Assembly: GCF_963665245.1 (NCBI RefSeq)
Contig: NZ_OY762269.1
Coordinates: 62,001-126,000, forward strand
Source: an uncultured Paludibaculum sp.
GTDB lineage: Bacteria; Acidobacteriota; Terriglobia; Bryobacterales; Bryobacteraceae
DNA length: 64,000 nucleotides
Reading direction: 5' to 3'
Shown: one piece after another, positions 53,074-61,742 of the stretch
How positions within the stretch are numbered: position 1 is the stretch's first letter
Layout of the letters: every line of letters begins with the position of its first letter
Notes under the pieces: generated by a model
Database searches by the model: none
Told to the model about the DNA's origin: nothing
What the model saw: only the letters and a program-made list of their open reading frames with translations
Position numbers and translations under genes: made by a program

Positions 53074-56000
53074 GAATCCGGGATGCCTCCATCGTCTGAG
53101 CCGGCGCGGCCCGCGTTTGTGTCTGGCGGTTGCCGCGGCCGCGTGCTACCTTGCCCTGCCCGCCTTCGCCATCGATCCCAACCGCGCGATGTCTCAGTAT
53201 GTCCGCGACCGCTGGAGTACGGAAAGCGGATTCCCCAAAGGCGCCGTTTACGACATTGCCCAGACGACAGACGGGTACCTCTGGTTCGGCACGGAGAGGG
53301 GACTGGTACGGTTCGATGGAAGGTCATTCCACCTCATCCGCGATGCGGATCCGAGGCTGTCTACCGGGCATGTCCTGGGCCTGATCGGCGATCGGGACGG
53401 TGCGTTGTGGGTGCGTTTGCGCCGGCCCACTCTACTGCGCTACAAGGGCGGCCGCTTCGAGAATGTGATGGCCGAACTGGGGCGCCCGGCATCGACTGTA
53501 ACCGCGATGGGCCGGATGCGTGACGGCTCCCTTCTCGTCTGGGTGTTGGAGGGAGAGGGTACTGCTATCCGGTACGCCGGCAACCGTTTCGAAACGCTGG
53601 TGACCACCACGGGGCTGTCGCGCTCACCCGTGATGTCAGTGGCCGAAACGACCCCGGGGACGCTGTGGATAGGGACACGGGACGCCGGCCTCTTCCGGCT
53701 CCGGCCGGGCGGCGGTGACCCCATCACCGACGGCTTGCCCGACCCCAAGATCAACTGCCTCCTGTCCACGCAGGACGGTCAACTCTGGGTGGGCACCGAC
53801 AATGGGATCGCCCTTTGGAATGGGCACAAACTGACGCAGCCCAAGCTGCCTGTGCTGCCGGCGCCCGTTCGCGCCCTGGCGTTGACCAGAGACCGCGATT
53901 CAAACATCTGGGTGGGCACGAACTCGCAGGGGTTGATGAGGTTGAACGCGGAAGGCGTCGCATTTCTGGACGACGCCTCCAGGCGGAGCTACGAGGCCGT
54001 GACGGCCGTCTTCGAGGATCGCGAGGGCAATCTCTGGATCGGCAGTGCCAGCGGCGTCGAGCGGCTGCGGGACAGCGTGTTTGTCACCTATGGGGAGCCG
54101 GAAGGACTGCCATCGGAAGACAACGGCGCAGTGTACGCGGAGAGCCGTGAGCGAGCCTGGTTCGCCCCCGTGGACGGAGGGCTGTACTCGTTGATCAATG
54201 GGAAGACGGCAGCCGTTCACGCCGGCGGCCTGGACCGGGATGTCATCTATTCCATAGCCGGTGGCCCGGGCGTGTTGTGGGCTGGCCGGCAGAGGGGCGG
54301 CCTGACTGAACTTCGCTTAGGCGACGGCGTGACCACCGCAAAGACCTACACGCAAGCCGATGGTCTGGCGCAAAACAGCGTCTATTCCGTGTACCGCAAT
54401 CGCGATGGCTCGGTCTGGGCGGGTACTTTGAGTGGAGGCGCCAGCCATCTCGAACACGGACGATTCACGAACTACACGCTCTCCAACGGCCTGGCGTCGA
54501 ACACCGTCGTCTCGATTCTGGAAGGTGCCGATGGAACAATGTGGTTTGCCACTCCGCAGGGGTTAAGCTCTCTCTCGAACGGAAAGTGGCGCACCTTCAC
54601 AACGAAGGAGGGGCTCCCCTCGGACAGCGTGAACTGCCTGGCGGAGGATGCCAAAGGGGTCCTATGGATTGGCACGTCGGCCGGGCTCGCCTGCTTGCGC
54701 GGCGGACGCATCCAGAACCCGCGAGGGAAGTACGCGCCTCTGCACGAACAGATCCTTGGCCTGGCGTTTGATCACGGCGGTTCATTGTGGCTTTCGACCG
54801 CCGGCCACGTGCTGAGGCTCGACGCCGCCGCGGTCCTGAACGGCGGCGTCGCAGCCGAATCGGTCCGCGAGTATACGCGCGCCGATGGGCTGCACGGAAC
54901 AGAGGGCGTCAAACGCCACCGGTCCGTTGTGGCCGACCCTGAGGGACGTATCTGGTTTTCTCTGAACCGGGGCCTCTCCGTTGTCGACCCGGGGCGGCTC
55001 TCCATCAGTTCGGCACCGGCGATCGCTCATATTCAATCGATCCAGGCCGACGGTGAGTTGGTCGACTTAGGGAAGGCCGTGCACATCGCCGCCGGACGCC
55101 GTCGCATCGTCTTCGATTTCGTCGGCCTGAGTCTTGCCGTGCCGGAGCGCGTCCAGTTCCGGTATGCGCTGGACGGCTTCGATCACGGGTGGAGCGCTCC
55201 CGTGGCGGAACACCAGGCGGTTTACACCAACCTGGGGCCGGGACCCTACCGCTTCCGGGTCATCGCCAGCAATGTGGACGGTGCCTGGAATGGGGAGGAG
55301 GCGACGCTTCAGTTTCAGATCGAACCCGCCTATTGGCAGACCTGGTGGTTCCGGTTGGGCTGCGCGGTGGCATTGATCCTGGCGGTTGTTGCCTTGTACC
55401 GCCTGCGGCTGCTGCAATTGACCAGACAATTGAATATCCGCTTTGAAGAACGGCTGGCGGAACGAACCCGCATTGCACAGGATCTGCACGACACTCTGCT
55501 GCAGGGCTTTCTCAGCGCATCCATGCAGTTGCACGTGGCTGCCGACACCCTGCCGGACGAATCGGCTGCGAAGCCGCGATTGGAGCGGATTCTGAAACTG
55601 ATGGGTCAGGTGATTGATGAGGGACGACATGCCGTGCAGGGGCTGCGGTCGTCGCGAAGCGACAGCCACGATCTGGATCAGGCCTTCTCCCGGATTCAGC
55701 AGGAGATGGGGATTCAGGAGGATGTGAACTTCCGTGTCATTGTCCAGGGACATCCGCGGGCGATGCATCCCATTTTGCGTGATGAGGTCTACCGCATCGG
55801 CCGGGAAGCGGTGGTAAACGCCTTCCGTCACGCGCAAGCGAAGAGTATTGAGGTGGAGTTGGAATACACGTCGAAGCAATTCCGCTTTCTGGTCCGCGAC
55901 GACGGATGCGGCATCGATCCGCACGTGCTGCGGCAAGGCAAGGAAGGTCACTGGGGACTGCCTGGCATGCGCGAACGAGCCGAGTGGATTGGCGCCAAAC

Positions 56001-56119
56001 TCCATGTCTATAGCAGCACCTCGGCTGGCACCGAGGTGGAACTGTCCGTACCGAACAACATCGCTTTTGCCGGCAAGCACAGCCGGCTGGACAAAAGCGC
56101 GGCTAAAGGAGAGGGATGA
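53048..56119 (+). CDS. Sensor histidine kinase with two-component regulator propeller and Y_Y_Y domain
   Basis: Membrane sensor of 1023 residues. A signal peptide ends near residue 41 (LALPAFA). Regulator-propeller repeats (DGYLWFGTERGLVRFDG, GQLWVGTDNGIAL and similar) fill about 50-650 in the periplasm, a Y_Y_Y domain spans about 665-750, and a membrane helix lies near 766-786. The cytoplasmic HisKA_3 segment has H814 in AQDLHDTLLQG, and the ATPase domain ends with DDGCGI and GHWGLPGMRERA. The start is TTG at 53048 with GAGG 8 nt before it. The response regulator follows with an ATGA overlap. It probably senses oligosaccharides for the adjacent glycan genes. Confidence 0.92.
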   Translation: MRSSSISPRNPGCLHRLSRRGPRLCLAVAAAACYLALPAFAIDPNRAMSQYVRDRWSTESGFPKGAVYDIAQTTDGYLWFGTERGLVRFDGRSFHLIRDADPRLSTGHVLGLIGDRDGALWVRLRRPTLLRYKGGRFENVMAELGRPASTVTAMGRMRDGSLLVWVLEGEGTAIRYAGNRFETLVTTTGLSRSPVMSVAETTPGTLWIGTRDAGLFRLRPGGGDPITDGLPDPKINCLLSTQDGQLWVGTDNGIALWNGHKLTQPKLPVLPAPVRALALTRDRDSNIWVGTNSQGLMRLNAEGVAFLDDASRRSYEAVTAVFEDREGNLWIGSASGVERLRDSVFVTYGEPEGLPSEDNGAVYAESRERAWFAPVDGGLYSLINGKTAAVHAGGLDRDVIYSIAGGPGVLWAGRQRGGLTELRLGDGVTTAKTYTQADGLAQNSVYSVYRNRDGSVWAGTLSGGASHLEHGRFTNYTLSNGLASNTVVSILEGADGTMWFATPQGLSSLSNGKWRTFTTKEGLPSDSVNCLAEDAKGVLWIGTSAGLACLRGGRIQNPRGKYAPLHEQILGLAFDHGGSLWLSTAGHVLRLDAAAVLNGGVAAESVREYTRADGLHGTEGVKRHRSVVADPEGRIWFSLNRGLSVVDPGRLSISSAPAIAHIQSIQADGELVDLGKAVHIAAGRRRIVFDFVGLSLAVPERVQFRYALDGFDHGWSAPVAEHQAVYTNLGPGPYRFRVIASNVDGAWNGEEATLQFQIEPAYWQTWWFRLGCAVALILAVVALYRLRLLQLTRQLNIRFEERLAERTRIAQDLHDTLLQGFLSASMQLHVAADTLPDESAAKPRLERILKLMGQVIDEGRHAVQGLRSSRSDSHDLDQAFSRIQQEMGIQEDVNFRVIVQGHPRAMHPILRDEVYRIGREAVVNAFRHAQAKSIEVELEYTSKQFRFLVRDDGCGIDPHVLRQGKEGHWGLPGMRERAEWIGAKLHVYSSTSAGTEVELSVPNNIAFAGKHSRLDKSAAKGEG

Positions 56120-56745
56120 GCGAAGAGAAGCAGATTCGTGTTTTTAGCGTGGACGACCACCCGCTACTGCGCGAGGGGATCGCGACGATTATCAACAACC
56201 AGCCGGACATGACTCTGGTGGCGGATGCCGCCAGCGGCTCTGAGGCGATCCAAGGCTACAGAACTCATTTGCCGGACGTCACCCTTATGGACCTGCGGTT
56301 GCCCGATATGAGTGGCATCGATGCCGTTATTGCCATTCGGTCGGAGTTCCCGGAAGCGCGCATTATCATGCTGACGACATTTGAAGGAGACGTCGAGATT
56401 CAACGCGCGCTCGCCGCCGGCGCTCGTGGGTATCTGCTGAAGAGCATGCCGCCCAAGGAACTCGTGGAAGTGGTCCGCCAGGTGAACTCAGGTAAAAAGC
56501 GGCTGCCGGCCGAGGTGGCCGCCCAACTGGCTGAGCACCTCAGTGACGAAGCGCTGACTGAGCGCGAGATCGACGTCCTTCGGCATCTGGCCGGAGGCAA
56601 CCGCAACCGCGATATCGCCGAACTCCTTCGCATCTCCGAAGAGACGGTGAAAGTGCACGTCAAACACCTGATGGAAAAACTCGGGGCCAGCGACCGGACG
56701 CAAGCCGTTGCCATTGCCGTGCGCCGCGGGGTGATTCAGCTCTGA
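56116..56745 (+). CDS. NarL-family response regulator
   Basis: DNA-binding response regulator of 209 residues. The receiver has the acidic pair in SVDDHP (D13, D14), the phosphoacceptor D59 in LMDLRLPD, a Thr in LTTFEGD and the lysine in YLLKSMPP, so it should be phosphorylated normally. A LuxR-type helix-turn-helix follows (LTEREIDVLRHLAGGNRNRDIAELLRISEETVKVHVKH). It is translationally coupled to the sensor kinase and is its likely partner, controlling the upstream receptor and hydrolase genes or distant targets. Confidence 0.95.
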   Translation: MSEEKQIRVFSVDDHPLLREGIATIINNQPDMTLVADAASGSEAIQGYRTHLPDVTLMDLRLPDMSGIDAVIAIRSEFPEARIIMLTTFEGDVEIQRALAAGARGYLLKSMPPKELVEVVRQVNSGKKRLPAEVAAQLAEHLSDEALTEREIDVLRHLAGGNRNRDIAELLRISEETVKVHVKHLMEKLGASDRTQAVAIAVRRGVIQL

Positions 56746-56875
56746 CGGACGGTCCAACTACCCCAATGGTGTTACAACTGGATGCCGAGGTCTAGGGATT
56801 CGCTTTTTGCCTCCAGCCGCTACCTTACTGTCAGGTGTGTATTTAGCGCATGGCGAGTGGTGAAGGAGACCGAAG

Positions 56876-57298
56876 CTGCAAAGGCTATTTTCCACGTTCC
56901 CAGGCGGCTGGCCTGGGGTAGGCCTGTTGCTGCTACGTGCCGCGGCTGGCGTAACGGCAGGCATTCAGGGTGCGGTATATCTCTCGGGTGGAGCTGGTCT
57001 CTCCCCGTGGATGATGGCCGCGGGTGTGGCCGGAGTGTTGGCGGGCATCGCGTTGAGCATTGGCCTGATGACGCCCGTGTCGGGTGCCGTGGTGGCCATG
57101 GATGCGGTCAGCATCGGCCTGTCCTGGTTGCCCGCGCCCGCTGAGAACCTGTTCAGTGCTCCTCTGCCCACGCTCCTCGTCGTGATCGTCGCGGTGGCTG
57201 TAATCTTCCTGGGTCCCGGCGCGTTCTCTCTCGACGCCCGGCTTTTCGGACGCCGTGAGATTATCATTCCGCACTTGCCCCGAAACAACAGACTCTAG
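56876..57298 (+). CDS. DoxX-like inner-membrane protein, probable CTG start
   Basis: Membrane protein of about 140 residues with four hydrophobic segments and the family start LQRLFSTFPGGWPGVGLLLLRAAAG, as I remember DoxX-like proteins. The usual start codons are missing before TTG 56927, which would cut away the first 17 conserved residues. A CTG at 56876 lies 7 nt after AAGGAG and restores the complete N-terminus; the in-frame stop TGA at 56860 limits any further extension. It begins 130 nt after the response regulator. The function is unknown. Confidence 0.7.
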   Translation: MQRLFSTFPGGWPGVGLLLLRAAAGVTAGIQGAVYLSGGAGLSPWMMAAGVAGVLAGIALSIGLMTPVSGAVVAMDAVSIGLSWLPAPAENLFSAPLPTLLVVIVAVAVIFLGPGAFSLDARLFGRREIIIPHLPRNNRL

Positions 57299-57315
57299 CG
57301 GACATCAGGTCCGCT
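57297..57315 (+). terminator. Possible terminator hairpin
   Basis: AGCGGAC (57297-57303) and GTCCGCT (57309-57315) form a 7-bp stem with a 5-nt loop overlapping the stop codon of the DoxX-like gene, followed by GCTTCTCC, a weak pyrimidine tract. Confidence 0.4.
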
Positions 57316-57490
57316 GCTTCTCCCTATTGCCGGATCTCGGTTAACCCAATAGTGGTAGCGTGGGCTGCCGCTTACAGTGGTACATATCAATCATTACATC
57401 TTGGGATGGATTGTTTGCGCAATTAACGGATAGTAAGAAAGAAGAGAGTTGAGGCCGCAATAAGGGCCTTGACGGAAGGAGACAAGGAAC

Positions 57491-58186
57491 ATGGCGGCGA
57501 TTGCCAGCTCGATGCCCCAGGCCTCCTGGACGGCGCCCGGGGTCCGTTGGGGTGCTCGATCCGTTCAGGCGGAAATTCGAGTCCTAACTGTGGATGCACA
57601 TCCACTCGTGAGGGAAGGACTCGCAGCGGTTATCAACAAGGAAGAAGGCATGCAGGTTGTCGCTGAGGCGGCCAGCGGCGAAGAGGCCGTGGAATGCTAC
57701 CGCCGGGTCCGGCCCGATGTAGTAACTCTCGATCTGCAATTGCCCGATCTGCCAGGCGAGAGCGTGGCGCGCCGGATTCTGGCCGAATTCCCCTCGGCTC
57801 GCATCGTGGTGATCACCAGCCTGCAGGGCGACGCGCACATGCTGCGAGCCTTGGAGGCAGGTGTACGAGGACTCGCGCTGAAGGGCATGGCGAACGAGGA
57901 ACTGCTGGACGTCATTCGGCAGGTGCAATCCGGACGGAAATCGATTCCTCGGCAGGTTGCTTCGGCCCTGGCCGATCATCTGGGGGAGGAGTCGCTGACG
58001 CCGCGCGAGGTGCAGGTGCTGCGGCTGGTGGCACGCGGCAACCGCAACAAAGAAGTGGCGGCGCATCTGTCTATCGCCGACGAGACGGTGCGGATGCACA
58101 TGAAGAACATTCTTGGTAAGCTGGCGGCCCACGATCGTACGCATGCAGTGACCATCGCCTTGACGCGCGGCTTCATTTCCCTGTGA
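57491..58186 (+). CDS. Orphan NarL-family response regulator with altered acidic pocket
   Basis: Response regulator of 231 residues with a 27-residue N-terminal extension. The receiver starts RVLTVDAHP, so one of the two metal-binding acidic residues is Ala (position 36), while the phosphoacceptor D81 in TLDLQLPD and the lysine in LALKGMAN remain. The LuxR-type helix-turn-helix is intact (LTPREVQVLRLVARGNRNKEVAAHLSIADETVRMHMKN). ATG 57491 has AAGGAGACAAGGAAC upstream. No kinase gene is adjacent. It is similar in length and layout to the regulator at 56116, probably a paralogue. Confidence 0.9.
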   Translation: MAAIASSMPQASWTAPGVRWGARSVQAEIRVLTVDAHPLVREGLAAVINKEEGMQVVAEAASGEEAVECYRRVRPDVVTLDLQLPDLPGESVARRILAEFPSARIVVITSLQGDAHMLRALEAGVRGLALKGMANEELLDVIRQVQSGRKSIPRQVASALADHLGEESLTPREVQVLRLVARGNRNKEVAAHLSIADETVRMHMKNILGKLAAHDRTHAVTIALTRGFISL

Positions 58187-58354
58187 CGAGATGAACCCTG
58201 GCCCGTCATAGGGCAAGGGCACAGTGCCTGCCGTTCCGCCCGGGTCCTCGTCTCACCCGTGGCTGAACGGAATCCAAACGATACAATCAAACGAAAGCCA
58301 GTAGTGCACGCGAACGCGCCATTTGTGCCGGCGTGACACGGGGGGGAACAAGCT

Positions 58355-59656
58355 ATGAATTGTCCGGAACCACTAGCAACGGCAGGAGGGCGAAGCCATG
58401 GAGCCGTGGTGTGGCTACAAGCGGCGGCAATGCTGCTGTTGGTGGCTGGCGCCCGGGCTCAGGAGCCCACCCGCGCCGAACAGATCGAAAAGCAGCGGGC
58501 CGAGAAGGCTGCCCATCTGAAACCCGACGAACTCTCGCGCGCTGAGCAGCGGCTCCTCAATTTCCGCGACCAGCACTACATGGAGCGCTTCTCGGCCGGC
58601 TACCACGGCTTCCGGCCGAAGATCGGCAACATGGTCACGGGCGGGGGCTTTGCCATTGGTCCGGAGTACTACCGGAACGGTCTGGGCAACGGGCTGATGA
58701 ATATACGCGCCTCGGCACAGATCTCCACCCGCAACTATCACAAGCTGGAAGCGGCCATGGTGATGCCGTCGCTGGCCAAGGGCCGCCTCACGTTTGACCT
58801 GGTCGGGGCCCATCGCTACTTGCCGTCGCTGCAGTATTACGGCACTGGCCCGGACCGTCCCAAGGAGTTGCGCACCAACTACTTGCTGGAAGACACCAGT
58901 GTCGACGGCACGCTCGCGGCGAAACCCTGGCGAAGTCTGGTCCTGGGCGGAACCAGCGGATACCTTTGGACGAACGTCGGTCCTGGGCGCGACACGCGCT
59001 TTGCGTCGGCGGAGACTGCGTTCTCGCCCGCCCAGTCGCCCGGCATCGACATCCAGACAGACTACGCGCACAATGGCGTCTTCGCGCAGTGGGACTATCG
59101 GGACAACCCTTCGGGGCCCAAGCAGGGCGGCAACTACGTGATGCAGTACACCTGGTATCACGACAACCGCGCCGGGCTCTATAGCTTCCGCCGGCTCGAC
59201 GTGGATCTGCAACAGTACATTGGGTTTCTGAACAAGACGCGCGTCATCGCCCTCAGGGCCAAAGCGCGCTTGAGCGACTCCGACCGCAACGAGCAGATTC
59301 CGTTCTACATGATGCCGTTTCTGGGCGGCTCGGACGACCTGCGGGGCTACCGGCCGTTCCGCTTCAACGATCGCAACTCCATGGTCTTGAACGCCGAATA
59401 CCGCTGGGAGATCTTTAGCGGTCTGGACGGTGCGATCTTCGCCGACGCCGGCAAAGTGTTTCCCCGGCGGGGTTTTCTCAACTTCAACGATCTGGAATCA
59501 TCGGTCGGCTTTGGGCTCCGGTTCAACGCCCGCAACCGGACGGCGGTGCGGGTGGACGTCGGATTCAGCCATGAGGGGTTCCAGGTCTGGTTCAAGTTCA
59601 ACGACATCTTTGCGACGCGCCGGTTCGGCACCAGCGCCGGGCAGCCCTTGTATTGA
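58355..59656 (+). CDS. BamA/TamA-type outer-membrane beta-barrel protein
   Basis: Surface-antigen (D15) family barrel of 433 residues with a signal peptide (MLLLVAGARAQ). There are no POTRA domains; a short helical segment (about 38-75) precedes the barrel. The conserved GGSDDLRGYRPFRFNDRNSMVLNAEYRWEI near 310-340 contains the RGY of the lid loop. The C-terminus ends FGTSAGQPLY. It is separated by only 11 nt from the exported kinase-like gene and is likely to work with it, perhaps in its surface delivery, although this is inference. Confidence 0.85.
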   Translation: MNCPEPLATAGGRSHGAVVWLQAAAMLLLVAGARAQEPTRAEQIEKQRAEKAAHLKPDELSRAEQRLLNFRDQHYMERFSAGYHGFRPKIGNMVTGGGFAIGPEYYRNGLGNGLMNIRASAQISTRNYHKLEAAMVMPSLAKGRLTFDLVGAHRYLPSLQYYGTGPDRPKELRTNYLLEDTSVDGTLAAKPWRSLVLGGTSGYLWTNVGPGRDTRFASAETAFSPAQSPGIDIQTDYAHNGVFAQWDYRDNPSGPKQGGNYVMQYTWYHDNRAGLYSFRRLDVDLQQYIGFLNKTRVIALRAKARLSDSDRNEQIPFYMMPFLGGSDDLRGYRPFRFNDRNSMVLNAEYRWEIFSGLDGAIFADAGKVFPRRGFLNFNDLESSVGFGLRFNARNRTAVRVDVGFSHEGFQVWFKFNDIFATRRFGTSAGQPLY

Positions 59657-59667
59657 GGAGAAGAAAC

Positions 59668-61251
59668 ATGCGTCGACTCATGCTGATCCTAAGCCTGGCG
59701 GGCCCGTTGGCGGCCCAGCGCTTCTATTCGGACGATCCCTTGGGTAAGGAACCCGCGCCCCGTCCGGTGGGTGACATTCGAACTCGCAAGTTGAGTGATT
59801 ACTATGACTTGTTCTCCAACCAGTTCGGCGACGTTGGAGAACGTCAACCGAAGCAGGGCACGCCCATCCCCGCCGCGGGCGTCAATACGTTGGGCGAGCC
59901 GATGGATGGCAGTTGGTATCAGAAGCGGCACTACTATCGGCGGATGACGCGTGAGGAACTCGTGCGCGGCCCCGGCAACGAAAACCCGCCTTCCACATCG
60001 GGGAAATGGACAATCATAGCCGCGAAGGAAGAGGGGGTGACACCCGGTTTCGCCATCGTCGACTCCGAGAAGCGCACCTACTTCGTGAAGTTCGATCCTC
60101 CGAAGAACCCGGAAATGGCGACGGCGGCCGACTCCATCGGCGCCCGTTTCTTCTACGCCCTGGGCTACCACGTACCTGAGAACTACATCATCCAGTTTCG
60201 TGCTGACCGATTACAGATCGGCGCCGGAGTCCAGGTGGAAGACGGAGCCGGACGCAAACGGCCGATGACGCCGAACGACCTCGAGCGGCTGCTGGCGAAG
60301 GTCTCAGCCAGTTCCGATGGACAATACCGGGCCACCGCCAGCCGCAGCGTTTCGGGCAAGCCGATCGGACCGCCTCGCTATCACGGGACCCGGTCCGACG
60401 ATCCCAACGACATCGTCCCCCACGAGCATCTGCGGGCACTGCGCGGCCTGCAGGTCTTCTGCGCGTGGCTCGATCACGATGACTCCCGCGCCATCAATAA
60501 CCTGGACGCCGTGGTGACCGAAAACGGAGTGTCGTCTGTCCGGCACTACCTGTTGGACTTCGGCTCGACGCTGGGCAGCGCCACACAGATGGCCAACAGT
60601 CCGCGGTCGGGCGACTACTTCTTCACCTGGAAGACCAGCGCGGTCCAGTTGTTCACCCTTGGTCTGAAACCGCCCTATTGGGCCTTCGCCCGCTATCCGG
60701 ACTATCCGTCGGTCGGGCGCTTCGAGTCGAAGATATTCGATCCGGAGAAGTGGGTACCGGAGTACCCCAACCCCTCCTTCATCAACCGTTTGCCGGATGA
60801 CGAATTCTGGGCGGCCAAGCAGGTGATGGCGTTCACCGACCAGGATATCGACACCATCGTGGGCACCGGCCAACTGAGCGACGCCAAGGCTGCCGCTTAT
60901 CTGGCTCAATGCCTGAAGGAGCGGCGCGACAAGATCGGACAGGCCTACTTTGCCAAGGTGCTGCCGTTTGACAGATTCCGGACAGAAGGTGACCGCATTG
61001 CCTGGGATGATTTGAGCAAGCTGCACGGATTTGGAGTGGTAGCCGGTGTGCAAGTGTCCTGGTCGCGGCTCGACAACCGCAGCGGGACTCTCTCGCCGAT
61101 CATTGAGGCAAAGGGAGAGCGAATCCCCCAAGAGAGCGGCTATCTCGCGGCGGAGTTGAGCACGCCTTCGCGGCCGAAGCAGCGGATGACCGTCTTTCTT
61201 CGGCGCAGTGAGCAAGGAACAGAAGTCGTGGGGCTGGAGAGAACCTGGTAG
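59668..61251 (+). CDS. Exported protein with atypical kinase-like motifs
   Basis: Protein of 527 residues with a signal peptide (LMLILSLAGPLAAQ). I do not recognise the family. The middle resembles HipA/PI4K-type folds: a possible ATP lysine at K141 in TYFVKFDPP, a helix with A-R-F-F-Y-A-L-G-Y-H-VP near 158-170, a catalytic-loop-like WLDHDDSRAINN (D269-N278), and DFG at 297-299 in YLLDFGSTLG. ATG 59668 follows GAGGAGAAGAAAC; it is coupled to the barrel gene. Whether it phosphorylates anything is unknown, and the kinase assignment rests only on motif order. Confidence 0.6.
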   Translation: MRRLMLILSLAGPLAAQRFYSDDPLGKEPAPRPVGDIRTRKLSDYYDLFSNQFGDVGERQPKQGTPIPAAGVNTLGEPMDGSWYQKRHYYRRMTREELVRGPGNENPPSTSGKWTIIAAKEEGVTPGFAIVDSEKRTYFVKFDPPKNPEMATAADSIGARFFYALGYHVPENYIIQFRADRLQIGAGVQVEDGAGRKRPMTPNDLERLLAKVSASSDGQYRATASRSVSGKPIGPPRYHGTRSDDPNDIVPHEHLRALRGLQVFCAWLDHDDSRAINNLDAVVTENGVSSVRHYLLDFGSTLGSATQMANSPRSGDYFFTWKTSAVQLFTLGLKPPYWAFARYPDYPSVGRFESKIFDPEKWVPEYPNPSFINRLPDDEFWAAKQVMAFTDQDIDTIVGTGQLSDAKAAAYLAQCLKERRDKIGQAYFAKVLPFDRFRTEGDRIAWDDLSKLHGFGVVAGVQVSWSRLDNRSGTLSPIIEAKGERIPQESGYLAAELSTPSRPKQRMTVFLRRSEQGTEVVGLERTW

Positions 61252-61266
61252 CAGGATGGTAACGCC

Positions 61267-61680
61267 ATGATTCAAAAGCAAATGACGACGGAATCCCTGG
61301 GAGAAATCTACACGGTGGCGCTATTGCTGGCTGGCAGCCGGCGCCGGGCCGAGGCGGCAATGACCGAGAGTCTGCGACTGCTGGAAGGCAGCCGGATCGA
61401 ATGCGACACCCTGGAAGAGCGGCTGTTCCGGAGTGTGGTGAAAGCCGCGATCAGCGGCCCGCAACACTCCGAGGACGAGCCCGGCCTGCCGGACGAGATG
61501 CGGAAAGTTCTACTGTTGCCGTCCAAGTTACGGCATAGCTTCGTCCTTCGATACCTGAGAGGGCTGCGGCCCGAGACGTGCGCCTGGCATCTGTCCATGT
61601 GCCCGGAGCAGGTCGATGAATACGCCGTGTCCGCGGCGCGGGCATTGGCGGCGGGTACAGTTCGGGAAAAAGCGGCCTGA
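61267..61680 (+). CDS. Degenerate sigma-factor-like protein
   Basis: Small protein of 137 residues with sigma-70-like elements: EIYTVALLLAGSRRRAEAAMTESLRLLEG resembles region 2, and LPSKLRHSFVLRYLRGLRPETCAWHLSMCPEQVDEYAVSAARAL resembles region 4 of ECF factors. The linker between them is short and the DNA-recognition residues are atypical. It lies 15 nt after the kinase-like gene. It could be an inactive sigma fragment, an adaptor or a regulator of the cluster. Confidence 0.6.
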   Translation: MIQKQMTTESLGEIYTVALLLAGSRRRAEAAMTESLRLLEGSRIECDTLEERLFRSVVKAAISGPQHSEDEPGLPDEMRKVLLLPSKLRHSFVLRYLRGLRPETCAWHLSMCPEQVDEYAVSAARALAAGTVREKAA

Positions 61681-61742
61681 CAGTTTAGTATTGATTCAAG
61701 GGGCGGCCTCCAGACAGGCCCGGCCACACTAGTGCTACCCGG

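Noticed and set aside
56782..57144. 120-codon ORF before the DoxX-like gene
   Set aside because: It runs in another frame through the membrane protein and shows Arg/Gly-rich shadow composition.
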